DNA of 64,000 bases, from assembly GCA_018389105.1 (NCBI GenBank), contig JACATO010002135.1, positions 620,001-684,000 on the forward strand. Direction: 5' to 3'. Positions 23,030 through 34,384 of the stretch are shown here, one piece after another. The DNA comes from Nautilus pompilius (taxonomy: Eukaryota; Mollusca; Cephalopoda; Nautilida; Nautilidae). Position 1 is the first letter of the stretch; every line of letters starts with the position of its first letter. The position numbers and the translations under genes are program-made. The notes beneath the pieces were generated by a model. That model was not told the DNA's origin and made no database searches. It saw nothing but the letters and a program-made list of their open reading frames with translations.

Positions 23030-25230
23030 GTAACCGGTACAGGGGTATTCCACGTCAAGTGTACACACTTTTCAGCAAATCTTTGACACACCGTCTCAGA
23101 TTTCATCCATTTGTTGTGCAAGTGCTTGTTTCTATAGTGAAAACGTTATGTACCAATGTTCAGACCTTGGGGCCCTCACTGGGGCCCTAAAATTGGACTT
23201 CCCCGGCTGGCCCGCAATCTTCCAGAGGCTATATCGGTCCGATTTTGGATGATCTTGTTGATATCAAGATGCTCGTAAAAGCAAGATCTTTCCAATCGCG
23301 TAAGTGAAATCACTTCAAGATAGAAATTCCAAAAAGTGGTAATTGATGGCGCCCTTTGACCTTGAGCCCCCCCCCGCCACCCAGCAAAACCGTTGGGTCC
23401 CGATTTTTTTTGTGTGGAGAATACCCCTTCATATACTGTAACACCTCAGCAAAAACAAAAATGGGATCTCAAAAGGTTCAGGTGCGGTAAAGTTTTATGT
23501 TGCTGAAGGTGGGGACTCGACCTGCTTCTGCTTCTGAGACTGACATTTAATGTCATTGTACCAATGACGTTGTTTCGATCTTTAGCTTTAGTTTAGACAG
23601 TTCATGTTATTGTTATCGTAGGGCCGCTGTCGGGGGCATTGTGTTCTGCTGTTGTTGTAGGGCTCACCGAGGGGACATTAAGTAATATTAGGCCCACTGT
23701 GGGAATTGTAGGCTTGCTATCTAAACACTGTTCGGTTTGTTTTGTCCACCTGTCTGCCATTGTTAGGCAGGTAGAATTTACACTGTCCAGCTGCATCTAT
23801 TGTTTGACAAATTTCTGCTATAAATTCGTGGAGAGCTCGCTACTTCAGGCTCTCCGGCTCCAGGCTTTCCACAGGAGGGACGCCGACCGTCCACATTCGC
23901 TAACCAGAAAGTTTAAAAGAAACTCTATGACCATAGTCGCAGTTATACCCACAATTGGTATTTTGTTGTTTCAGGCTGTAAGTGTATGAATGTATCTTGG
24001 ATTTCTTGTTGTAATTGGCCCCACAGTTTGTAAACTATAACTGTGTGAACTGATTTTTAAGTGGATAATCATCATCAAAGTCAAATGAGCTAATTTCATT
24101 CCTTTTTTTGCATATTTTTCAGCATAAGCATGGCAAGCAAATTCCGCAAATGCTCTTGTGATCCATTCAGCTGTCATAAAACAACAAAAAGGTCTTCGCA
24201 ATGTGTCTAATGATATGTTGATGAAATATCCTTCAAAGGTGAACAAAGATGATAGACTTTGTACTTTGTGCAGAAAAAAACCTTGCTAAGTTGTCACCAG
24301 AGCATATTGAAGGATCATCTTCGACATCATCATTATCAGAAGGTCCTATCAAAGGAATTGCAGAATCTGTTTCAAAGATGAGGACAAAGGTTTTTGAGCA
24401 AGAAGCAGAAGTTGACCTTTTGAACCAGTCTTTATCCATGATAGGGGGAAAGCCCATTCGATAAAAGAAAAGCAGAAAGGAACCTGGAGTACGTTCCTGC
24501 AAAGCGAAGTGGAAGCTTCTATGCGAAAGAAATTAGATCTAGTTGCTGGACCAAGCACTATCATCAAAATGTGAAGGAAACTGCATGCCAGAGATGATCA
24601 GAAGTATGAAAGAAAAATACGTTTCGAGCCGTTCAGAGCAAATTCGTATAATGACAATATTTGCTCGGAATATGGGCATTAGAGGGGTGATGAGTGAATT
24701 CGGCTGCTCCCAAAGAATGGTTATACAAGCCAAAAATTTAGAGAAAGAAAATGGTATGTTATCGTCTCCAAGTACCAAACAGGGTAAAATATTGCCAGAG
24801 CAAGTTAAATCCGCTGTAACTGAATTCTATCGAAGTGATGAAGTCAGCCGAATAATGCCGGGGGGGGGAGACTTTGTGGTAGTCAGGAATGAACATGGAA
24901 AAGAAAAAAAAAAATCAAAGCGCCTGGTACTAAACAATCTCAAGGAACTGTTTCAGAAATTCAAAGAGAAGCACCCTAACTTGAAAGTTTGATTTTCAAA
25001 GTTTGCCATGCTCCGTCTGTGTCCTGGCCGGTTCAAGCGGTACTCACAGCGTATGTGTGTGTGTACGATCCATCAAAATGTGAAACATGATGCTTGGATT
25101 AAAAATGCCACAGATTGCCGAACTTTCCAGATAATCATCATGTGACAGCACGCATAGTTTGCAACCCGGCACGCTAACTTGCGAAAGTTGCGCATCATTT
25201 GAAGACTGACTGTCAGACTTATTTAAAAGG
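23030..25230 (+). pseudogene. broken copy of a repetitive Cys-rich gene/transposon family
   Basis: Plus-strand frames contain, in order: a Cys/His-rich start (MASKFRKCSCDPFSCH at 24130), a CTLCRK cluster (about 24265), an acidic/Ser linker with a coiled segment (about 24300-24460), a helical block (SEQIRIMTIFARNMGIRGVM, about 24630), KILPEQVKSAVTEFY, VSRIMPGGGDFVVV, LNNLKELFQKFKEKHP (ending near 24990), then SKFAMLR and CVCTIHQNV (about 25050-25080). The longest intact part is 24543-24992. Stops and frameshifts at several points make this copy dead. The architecture matches, from memory, large families of uncharacterised proteins predicted in many invertebrate genomes, which behave like mobile elements. 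Catalytic residues were not identified, so calling it a transposase is a guess. About 1 kb of non-coding leader precedes it, with GGGGTATTC at 23042 and its inverse near 23418. Confidence 0.5.
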
Positions 25231-25480
25231 GGGATAATCTATTATTGTTTGTTTGTCTAGAGGAAGCGAGACAATTATAATAATTATTTTAAAGGGAGAT
25301 AATTTATTATTTTGTTTGTTTAGAGGAAGTGGAGACAATTTTAATAATTATTTTAAAGGGAGATAATTTATTATTTTGTTTGTTTAGAGGAAGTGGAGAC
25401 AATTTTAATAATTATTTTAAAGGGAGATAATTTATTATTTTGTTTGTTTAGAGGAAGTGGAGACAATTATAATAAGGAAA
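25226..25480. repeat. 64-bp tandem repeat, about four copies
   Basis: AAAGGGAGATAATTTATTAT or close variants start at about 25226, 25291, 25355 and 25419, giving a period of 64-65. Each unit continues with TTTGTTTGTTTAGAGGAAG and GGAGACAATT. The copies are nearly identical except the first, which differs at several bases. Confidence 0.9.
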
Positions 25481-25544
25481 AAAAAAGTATTGCTGGAAAA
25501 ATGCAACTTTCCAAAAATATTAAACAAATTTAATCTTTTAACCA

Positions 25545-25589
<45 letters not shown>

Positions 25590-26710
25590 GGTATGAATGA
25601 TAGTGTAAGAAAAAAAACTGGTGCTAATCAAAGAAATTTAATTTGAAACAGACATTTGCTGATATTTTTCACAATTACTCTATAAAGTCCCTTGTCAACC
25701 CCGGGTAAATGTTAAGTTTTCATTTACATATAAAGGCCTTGTATAAGTGTGTAGACTCGTCTAGATAATGTGATGGTCAATAATTTAAGTCTTATTAATG
25801 ATTGCAACTGTCTAATTTCAGGAGAGCGGATGTTCTCCGATCCGTATCTGATTATACATCCGTCTAAAAATAAATAGAGCAAAGACCCGAGCCGGGCCCA
25901 CAAGATCCCACGCTTTATGGGGAGGCTGGAGTAATAGGAGAAACAATGTGAACAATGCCGGGGCGGAGAGAAGATAAAAGAAACGGCCGCGCAAAGACAA
26001 AATGGAGGAATAAGGAGCACGCAGAATTATCTACTCCTGGCTTGGTTCTACACAAGACCGCGGTAGCCCGGGGCGCCACAATCGAATCTTTTTTTTTTTT
26101 TTCCCACGTTGGCGTATTGAATTCCAACTAATTATACTTTTTGATTGATTGTACTTTAAATTAAAACTAATGGCAAATACCAGATGTGAATTCGTATTTC
26201 GTACAAAACTGATACGGTGACGACGCATTAACACCTCGAAGTTCCATATCGAAATATCCGTTCGATAACATAATCAGGCCATCAATATTCAATTTAAATT
26301 TGGACCTCTAAAAAAGTTAATTATATAACCGCCAATGGCCAACAAACTTGGGGAGCTGAAAGGTCTCAGAGTTTTCACTTTTATTATTCCATCATCAGTT
26401 CCTCTACTGGCGTACCCAAGGAGAGGGGCATGGGGTGGGCCGAAAACTTAGGTTCTTAGGGGTTTCAGATCTCAAGTTTCGGATTTCACTTCGAATGATC
26501 AGAAAATCTTTATCGCAGCGTACATTTTTTTCTTCCGGAACCTCCAATGTTTTCGTTTGGTTCCTATAGAGATCGGGAATTTGGAATGGATAATATAACG
26601 GAAACTTTCTAAGGCACCGAGTTTTCCTCTGGACAAGCGGAACCGCCATTTTTGTTTGAATTTATTCGGACGGAAAACTTGAAAGTGGTGAACTCCCGCC
26701 GAAGAGGCGG
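25481..26710. other. intergenic, with (AAT)n microsatellite
   Basis: An AAT run lies at about 25546-25588. From about 25800 to 26660 the composition is more mixed, with scattered CpG. No gene was recognised; ORFs of 60-98 codons here lack domains. Confidence 0.6.
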
Positions 26711-29700
26711 CTGGAAGTTAAACCAGGAGTCTATACACGAGGTCTTTTGTTTCTGCTGGAAGCTAAACCAGGAGTCTCTACACGAGGTCTTTTGTTTCTG
26801 CTGGAAGCTAAACCAGGAGTCTATACACGAGGTCTTTTGTTTCTGCTGGAAGCTAAACCAGGAGTCTCTACACGAGGTCTTTTGTTTCTGCTGGAAGCTA
26901 AACCAGGAGTCTATACACGAGGTCTTTTGTTTCTGCTGGAAGCTAAACCAGGAGTCTATACACGAGGTCTTTTGTTTCTGCTGGAAGTTAAACCAGGAGT
27001 CTATACACGAGGTCTTTTGTTTCTGCTGGAAGCTAAACCAGGAGTCTATATACGAGGTCTTTTGTTTCTGCTGGAAGCTAAACCAGGAGTCTCTACACGA
27101 GGTCTTTTGTTTCTGCTGGAAGCTAAACCAGGAGTCTATACACGAGGTCTTTTGTTTCTGCTGGAAGCTAAACCAGGAGTCTATACACGAGGTCTTTTGT
27201 TTCTGCTGGAAGCTAAACCAGGAGTCTATACACGAGGTCTTTTGTTTCTGCTGGAAGTTAAACCAGGAGTCTATACACGAGGTCTTTTGTTTCTGCTGGA
27301 AGCTAAACCAGGAGTCTCTACACGAGGTCTTTTGTTTCTGCTGGAAGCTAAACCAGGAGTCTATACACGAGGTCTTTTGTTTCTGCTGGAAGTTAAACCA
27401 GGAGTCTATACACGAGGTCTTTTGTTTCTGCTGGAAGCTAAACCAGGAGTCTATACACGAGGTCTTTTGTTTCTGCTGGAAGTTAAACCAGGAGTCTATA
27501 CACGAGGTCTTTTGTTTCTGCTGGAAGCTAAACCAGGAGTCTATACACGAGGTCTTTTGTTTCTGCTGGAAGCTAAACCAGGAGTCTATACACGAGGTCT
27601 TTTGTTTCTGCTGGAAGCTAAACCAGGAGTCTATACACGAGGTCTTTTGTTTCTGCTAGAAGTTAAACCAGGAGTCTATACACGAGGTCTTTTGTTTCTG
27701 CTGGAAGTTAAACCAGGAGTCTATACACGAGGTCTTTTGTTTCTGCTGGAAGTTAAACCAGGAGTCTATACACGAGGTCTTTTGTTTCTGCTGGAAGCTA
27801 AACCAGGAGTCTATACACAAGGTCTTTTGTTTCTGCTGGAAGTTAAACCAGGAGTCTATACAAGAGGTTTTTTGTTTCTGCTGGAAGCTAAACCAGGAGT
27901 CTATACAAGAGGTTTTTTGTTTCTGCTGGAAGCTAAACCAGGAGTCTCTACACGAGGTCTTTTGTTTCTGCTGGAAGCTAAACCAGGAGTCTCTACACGA
28001 GGTCTTTTGTTTCTGCTGGAAGCTAAACCAGGAGTCTATACACGAGGTCTTTTGTTTCTGCTGGAAGCTAAACCAGGAGTCTATACAAGAGGTTTTTTGT
28101 TTCTGCTGGAAGCTAAACCAGGAGTCTATACAAGAGGTTTTTTGTTTCTGCTGGAAGCTAAACCAGGAGTCTATACAAGAGGTTTTTTGTTTCTGCTGGA
28201 AGCTAAACCAGGAGTCTATACACAAGGTCTTTTGTTTCTGCTGGAAGCTAAACCAGGAGTCTCTACACGAGGTCTTTTGTTTCTGCTGGAAGCTAAACCA
28301 GGAGTCTATATACGAGGTCTTTTGTTTCTGCTGGAAGCTAAACCAGGAGTCTATACACGAGGTCTTTTGTTTCTGCTGGAAGCTAAACCAGGAGTCTCTA
28401 CACGAGGTCTTTTGTTTCTGCTGGAAGCTAAACCAGGAGTCTATATACGAGGTCTTTTGTTTCTGCTGGAAGCTAAACCAGGAGTCTATATACGAGGTCT
28501 TTTGTTTCTGCTGGAAGCTAAACCAGGAGTCTCTACACGAGGTCTTTTGTTTCTGCTGGAAGCTAAACCAGGAGTCTATATACGAGGTCTTTTGTTTCTG
28601 CTGGAAGTTAAACCAGGAGTCTCTACACGAGGTCTTTTGTTTCTGCTGGAAGCTAAACCAGGAGTCTCTACACGAGGTCTTTTGTTTCTGCTGGAAGCTA
28701 AACCAGGAGTCTCTACACGAGGTCTTTTGTTTCTGCTGGAAGCTAAACCAGGAGTCTATACACAAGGTCTTTTGTTTCTGCTGGAAGCTAAACCAGGAGT
28801 CTATACACGAGGTCTTTTGTTTCTGCTGGAAGCTAAACCAGGAGTCTCTACACGAGGTCTTTTGTTTCTGCTGGAAGCTAAACCAGGAGTCTATATACGA
28901 GGTCTTTTGTTTCTGCTGGAAGCTAAACCAGGAGTCTATATACGAGGTCTTTTGTTTCTCTGCTGGAAGCTAAACCAGGAGTCTCTACACGAGGTCTTTT
29001 GTTTCTGCTGGAAGCTAAACCAGGAGTCTATATACGAGGTCTTTTGTTTCTGCTGGAAGTTAAACCAGGAGTCTATACGAGGTCTTTTGTTTCTGCTGGA
29101 AGCTAAACCAGGAGTCTCTACACGAGGTCTTTTGTTTCTGCTGGAAGCTAAACCAGGAGTCTCTACACGAGGTCTTTTGTTTCTGCTGGAAGCTAACCAG
29201 GAGTCTATACACGAGGTCTTTTGTTTCTGCTGGAAGCTAAACCAGGAGTCTATACAAGAGGTTTTTTGTTTCTGCTGGAAGCTAAACCAGGAGTCTATAC
29301 AAGAGGTTTTTTGTTTCTGCTGGAAGCTAAACCAGGAGTCTATACAAGAGGTTTTTTGTTTCTGCTGGAAGCTAAACCAGGAGTCTATACAAGAGGTTTT
29401 TTGTTTCTGCTGGAAGCTAAACCAGGAGTCTATACACGAGGTCTTTTGTTTCTGCTGGAAGCTAAACCAGGAGTCTATACAAGAGGTTTTTTGTTTCTCT
29501 GCTGGAAGCTAAACCAGGAGTCTATATACGAGGTCTTTTGTTTCTGCTGCTGGAAGCTAAACCAGGAGTCTCTACACGAGGTCTTTTGTTTCTGCTGGAA
29601 GCTAAACCAGGAGTCTATACACGAGGTCTTTTGTTTCTGCTGGAAGCTAAACCAGGAGTCTATACAAGAGGTTTTTTGTTTCTGCTGGAAGCTAAACCAG

Positions 29701-32700
29701 GAGTCTATATACGAGGTCTTTTGTTTCTGCTGGAAGCTAAACCAGGAGTCTCTACACGAGGTCTTTTGTTTCTGCTGGAAGCTAAACCAGGAGTCTATAC
29801 ACGAGGTCTTTTGTTTCTGCTGGAAGCTAAACCAGGAGTCTATACACGAGGTCTTTTGTTTCTGCTGGAAGCTAAACCAGGAGTCTATACAAGAGGTCTT
29901 TTGTTTCTGCTGCTGGAAGCTAAACCAGGAGTCTATACACGAGGTCTTTTGTTTCTGCTGGAAGCTAAACCAGGAGTCTATACAAGAGGTTTTTTTGTTT
30001 CTGCTGGAAGCTAAACCAGGAGTCTATACACGAGGTTTTTTGTTTCTGCTGGAAGCTAAACCAGGAGTCTATACACGAGGTCTTTTGTTTCTGCTGGAAG
30101 CTAAACCAGGAGTCTATACAAGAGGTTTTTTGTTTCTGCTGGAAGCTAAACCAGGAGTCTATACACGAAGTCTTTTGTTTCTGCTGGAAGCTAAACCAGG
30201 AGTCTATACACGAGGTCTTTTGTTTCTGCTGGAAGCTAAACCAGGAGTCTATACACAAGGTCTTTTGTTTCTGCTGGAAGTTAAACCAGGAGTCTATACA
30301 AGAGGTTTTTTGTTTCTGCTGGAAGCTAAACCAGGAGTCTATACAAGAGGTTTTTTGTTTCTGCTGGAAGCTAAACCAGGAGTCTATACACGAGGTCTTT
30401 TGTTTCTGCTGGAAGCTAAACCAGGAGTCTCTACACGAGGTCTTTTGTTTCTGCTGGAAGCTAAACCAGGAGTCTATACACGAGGTCTTTTGTTTCTGCT
30501 GGAAGCTAAACCAGGAGTCTATACAAGAGGTTTTTTGTTTCTGCTGGAAGCTAAACCAGGAGTCTATACAAGAGGTTTTTTGTTTCTGCTGGAAGCTAAA
30601 CCAGGAGTCTATACAAGAGGTTTTTTGTTTCTGCTGGAAGCTAAACCAGGAGTCTATACACGAGGTCTTTTGTTTCTGCTGGAAGTTAAACCAGGAGTCT
30701 ATATACGAGGTCTTTTGTTTCTGCTGGAAGCTAAACCAGGAGTCTCTACACGAGGTCTTTTTTTCTGCTGGAAGCTAAACCAGGAGTCTCTACACGAGGT
30801 CTTTTGTTTCTGCTGGAAGCTAAACCAGGAGTCTATACACGAGGTCTTTTGTTTCTGCTGGAAGCTAAACCAGGAGTCTATACAAGAGGTTTTTTGTTTC
30901 TGCTGGAAGCTAAACCAGGAGTCTATACAAGAGGTTTTTTGTTTCTGCTGGAAGCTAAACCAGGAGTCTATACAAGAGGTTTTTTTGTTTTCTGCTGGAA
31001 GCTAAACCAGGAGTCTATACAAGAGGTTTTTTGTTTCTGCTGGAAGCTAAACCAGGAGTCTATACACGAGGTCTTTTGTTTCTGCTGGAAGCTAAACCAG
31101 GAGTCTATACAAGAGGTTTTTGTTTCTGCTGGAAGCTAAACCAGGAGTCTATACACGAAGTTTTTTGTTTCTGCTGGAAGCTAAACCAGGAGTCTATACA
31201 CGAGGTCTTTTGTTTCTGCTGGAAGCTAAACCAGGAGTCTATACACAAGGTCTTTTGTTTCTCTGCTGGAAGTTAAACCAGGAGTCTATACAAGAGGTTT
31301 TTTGTTTCTGCTGGAAGCTAAACCAGGAGTCTATACAAGAGGTTTTTTGTTTCTGCTGGAAGCTAAACCAGGAGTCTCTACACGAGGTCTTTTGTTTCTG
31401 CTGGAAGCTAAACCAGGAGTCTCTACACGAGGTCTTTTGTTTCTTTTTGCTGGAAGCTAAACCAGGAGTCTATACACGAGGTCTTTTGTTTCTGCTGGAA
31501 GCTAAACCAGGAGTCTATACAAGAGGTTTTTTGTTTCTGCTGGAAGCTAAACCAGGAGTCTATACAAGAGGTTTTTTGTTTCTGCTGGAAGCTAAACCAG
31601 GAGTCTATACAAGAGGTTTTTTGTTTCTGCTGGAAGCTAAACCAGGAGTCTATACACAAGGTCTTTTGTTTCTGCTGGAAGCTAAAGGAGTCTCTACACG
31701 AGGTCTTTTGTTTCTGCTGGAAGCTAAACCAGGAGTCTCTACACGAGGTCTTTTGTTTCTGCTGGAAGCTAAACCAGGAGTCTATACACAAGGTCTTTTG
31801 TTTCTGCTGGAAGTTAAACCAGGAGTCTATACAAGAGGTTTTTTGTTTCTGCTGGAAGCTAAACCAGGAGTCTATACAAGAGGTTTTTTGTTTCTGCTGG
31901 AAGCTAAACCAGGAGTCTCTACACGAGGTCTTTTGTTTCTGCTGGAAGCTAAACCAGGAGTCTCTACACGAGGTCTTTTGTTTCTGCTGGAAGCTAAACC
32001 AGGAGTCTATACACGAGGTCTTTTGTTTCTGCTGGAAGCTAAACCAGGAGTCTATACAAGAGGTTTTTTGTTTCTGCTGGAAGCTAAACCAGGAGTCTAT
32101 ACAAGAGGTTTTTTGTTTCTGCTGGAAGCTAAACCAGGAGTCTATACAAGAGGTTTTTTGTTTCTGCTGGAAGCTAAACCAGGAGTCTATACACAAGGTC
32201 TTTTGTTTCTTCTGCTGGAAGCTAAACCAGGAGTCTCTACACGAGGTCTTTTGTTTCTGCTGGAAGCTAAACCAGGAGTCTCTACACGAGGTCTTTTGTT
32301 TCTGCTGGAAGCTAAACCAGGAGTCTATATACGAGGTCTTTTGTTTCTGCTGGAAGCTAAACCAGGAGTCTATACACGAGGTCTTTTGTTTCTGCTGGAA
32401 GCTAAACCAGGAGTCTCTACACGAGGTCTTTTGTTTCTGCTGGAAGCTAAACCAGGAGTCTATATACGAGGTCTTTTGTTTCTGCTGGAAGCTAAACCAG
32501 GAGTCTATATACGAGGTCTTTTGTTTCTGCTGGAAGCTAAACCAGGAGTCTCTACACGAGGTCTTTTGTTTCTGCTGGAAGCTAAACCAGGAGTCTATAT
32601 ACGAGGTCTTTTGTTTCTGCTGGAAGTTAAACCAGGAGTCTCTACACGAGGTCTTTTGTTTCTGCTGGAAGCTAAACCAGGAGTCTCTACACGAGGTCTT

Positions 32701-34384
32701 TTGTTTCTGCTGGAAGCTAAACCAGGAGTCTCTACACGAGGTCTTTTGTTTCTGCTGGAAGCTAAACCAGGAGTCTATACACAAGGTCTTTTGTTTCTGC
32801 TGGAAGCTAAACCAGGAGTCTATACACGAGGTCTTTTGTTTCTGCTGGAAGCTAAACCAGGAGTCTCTACACGAGGTCTTTTGTTTCTGCTGGAAGCTAA
32901 ACCAGGAGTCTATATACGAGGTCTTTTGTTTCTCTGCTGCTGGAAGCTAAACCAGGAGTCTATATACGAGGTCTTTTGTTTCTGCTGGAAGCTAAACCAG
33001 GAGTCTCTACACGAGGTCTTTTGTTTCTGCTGGAAGCTAAACCAGGAGTCTATATACGAGGTCTTTTGTTTCTGCTGGAAGTTAAACCAGGAGTCTATAT
33101 ACGAGGTCTTTTGTTTCTGCTGGAAGCTAAACCAGGAGTCTCTACACGAGGTCTTTTGTTTCTTCTGCTGGAAGCTAAACCAGGAGTCTCTACACGAGGT
33201 CTTTTGTTTCTGCTGGAAGCTAAACCAGGAGTCTATACACGAGGTCTTTTGTTTCTGCTGGAAGCTAAACCAGGAGTCTATACAAGAGGTTTTTTGTTTC
33301 TGCTGGAAGCTAAACCAGGAGTCTATACAAGAGGTTTTTTGTTTCTGCTGGAAGCTAAACCAGGAGTCTATACAAGAGGTTTTTTGTTTCTGCTGGAAGC
33401 TAAACCAGGAGTCTATACAAGAGGTTTTTTGTTTCTGCTGGAAGCTAAACCAGGAGTCTATACACGAGGTCTTTTGTTTCTGCTGGAAGCTAAACCAGGA
33501 GTCTATACAAGAGGTTTTTTGTTTCTGCTGGAAGCTAAACCAGGAGTCTATATACGAGGTCTTTTGTTTCTGCTGGAAGCTAAACCAGGAGTCTCTACAC
33601 GAGGTCTTTTGTTTCTGCTGGAAGCTAAACCAGGAGTCTATACACGAGGTCTTTTGTTTCTGCTGGAAGCTAAACCAGGAGTCTATACAAGAGGTTTTTT
33701 GTTTCTGCTGGAAGTTAAACCAGGAGTCTATATACGAGGTCTTTTGTTTCTGCTGGAAGCTAAACCAGGAGTCTCTACACGAGGTCTTTTGTTTCTGCTG
33801 GAAGCTAAACCAGGAGTCTATACACGAGGTCTTTTGTTTCTGCTGGAAGCTAAACCAGGAGTCTATACACGAGGTCTTTTGTTTCTGCTGGAAGCTAAAC
33901 CAGGAGTCTATACACGAGGTCTTTTGTTTCTGCTGGAAGCTAAACCAGGAGTCTATACACGAGGTCTTTTGTTTCTGCTGGAAGCTAAACCAGGAGTCTA
34001 TACAAGAGGTTTTTTGTTTCTGCTGGAAGCTAAACCAGGAGTCTATACAAGAGGTTTTTTGTTTCTGCTGGAAGCTAAACCAGGAGTCTATACACGAGGT
34101 CTTTTGTTTCTGCTGGAAGCTAAACCAGGAATCTATACAAGAGGTTTTTTGTTTCTGCTGGAAGCTAAACCAGGAGTCTATACACGAAGTCTTTTGTTTC
34201 TGCTGGAAGCTAAACCAGGAGTCTATACACGAGGTCTTTTGTTTCTGCTGGAGCTAAACCAGGAGTCTATACACGAGGTCTTTTGTTTCTGCTGGAAGCT
34301 AAACCAGGAGTCTATACACGAGGTCTTTTGTTTCTGCTGGAAGCTAAACCAGGAGTCTATACACGAGGTCTTTTGTTTCTGTTA
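26711..34384. repeat. 45-bp satellite/minisatellite array, about 170 copies
   Basis: A 45-bp unit (core GGAAGCTAAACCAGGAGTCT, then ATACACGAGGTCTTTTGTTTCTGCT in the commonest form) repeats head to tail over 7.67 kb. Variants recur at fixed sites: GCTAAA or GTTAAA; TCTATA or TCTCTA; CACGAGG, TACGAGG, CACAAGG or CAAGAGG; the CAAGAGG form is nearly always linked to TTTTTTG instead of TCTTTTG. The left part is strictly 45-bp periodic. From about 28957 rightward, small length changes occur, mostly at the TTTCTGCTG junction. Because 45 is divisible by 3, long frames stay open on both strands by default. I treat these as non-coding. There is no CRISPR-like spacer structure. Flanks are unique sequence: the left edge follows GAAGAGGCGGC and the right edge ends at GTTAGACTTC. 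Confidence 0.97.

Noticed and set aside
26711-34384. CRISPR array
   Set aside because: Units abut directly with no unique spacers, and the genome is eukaryotic.
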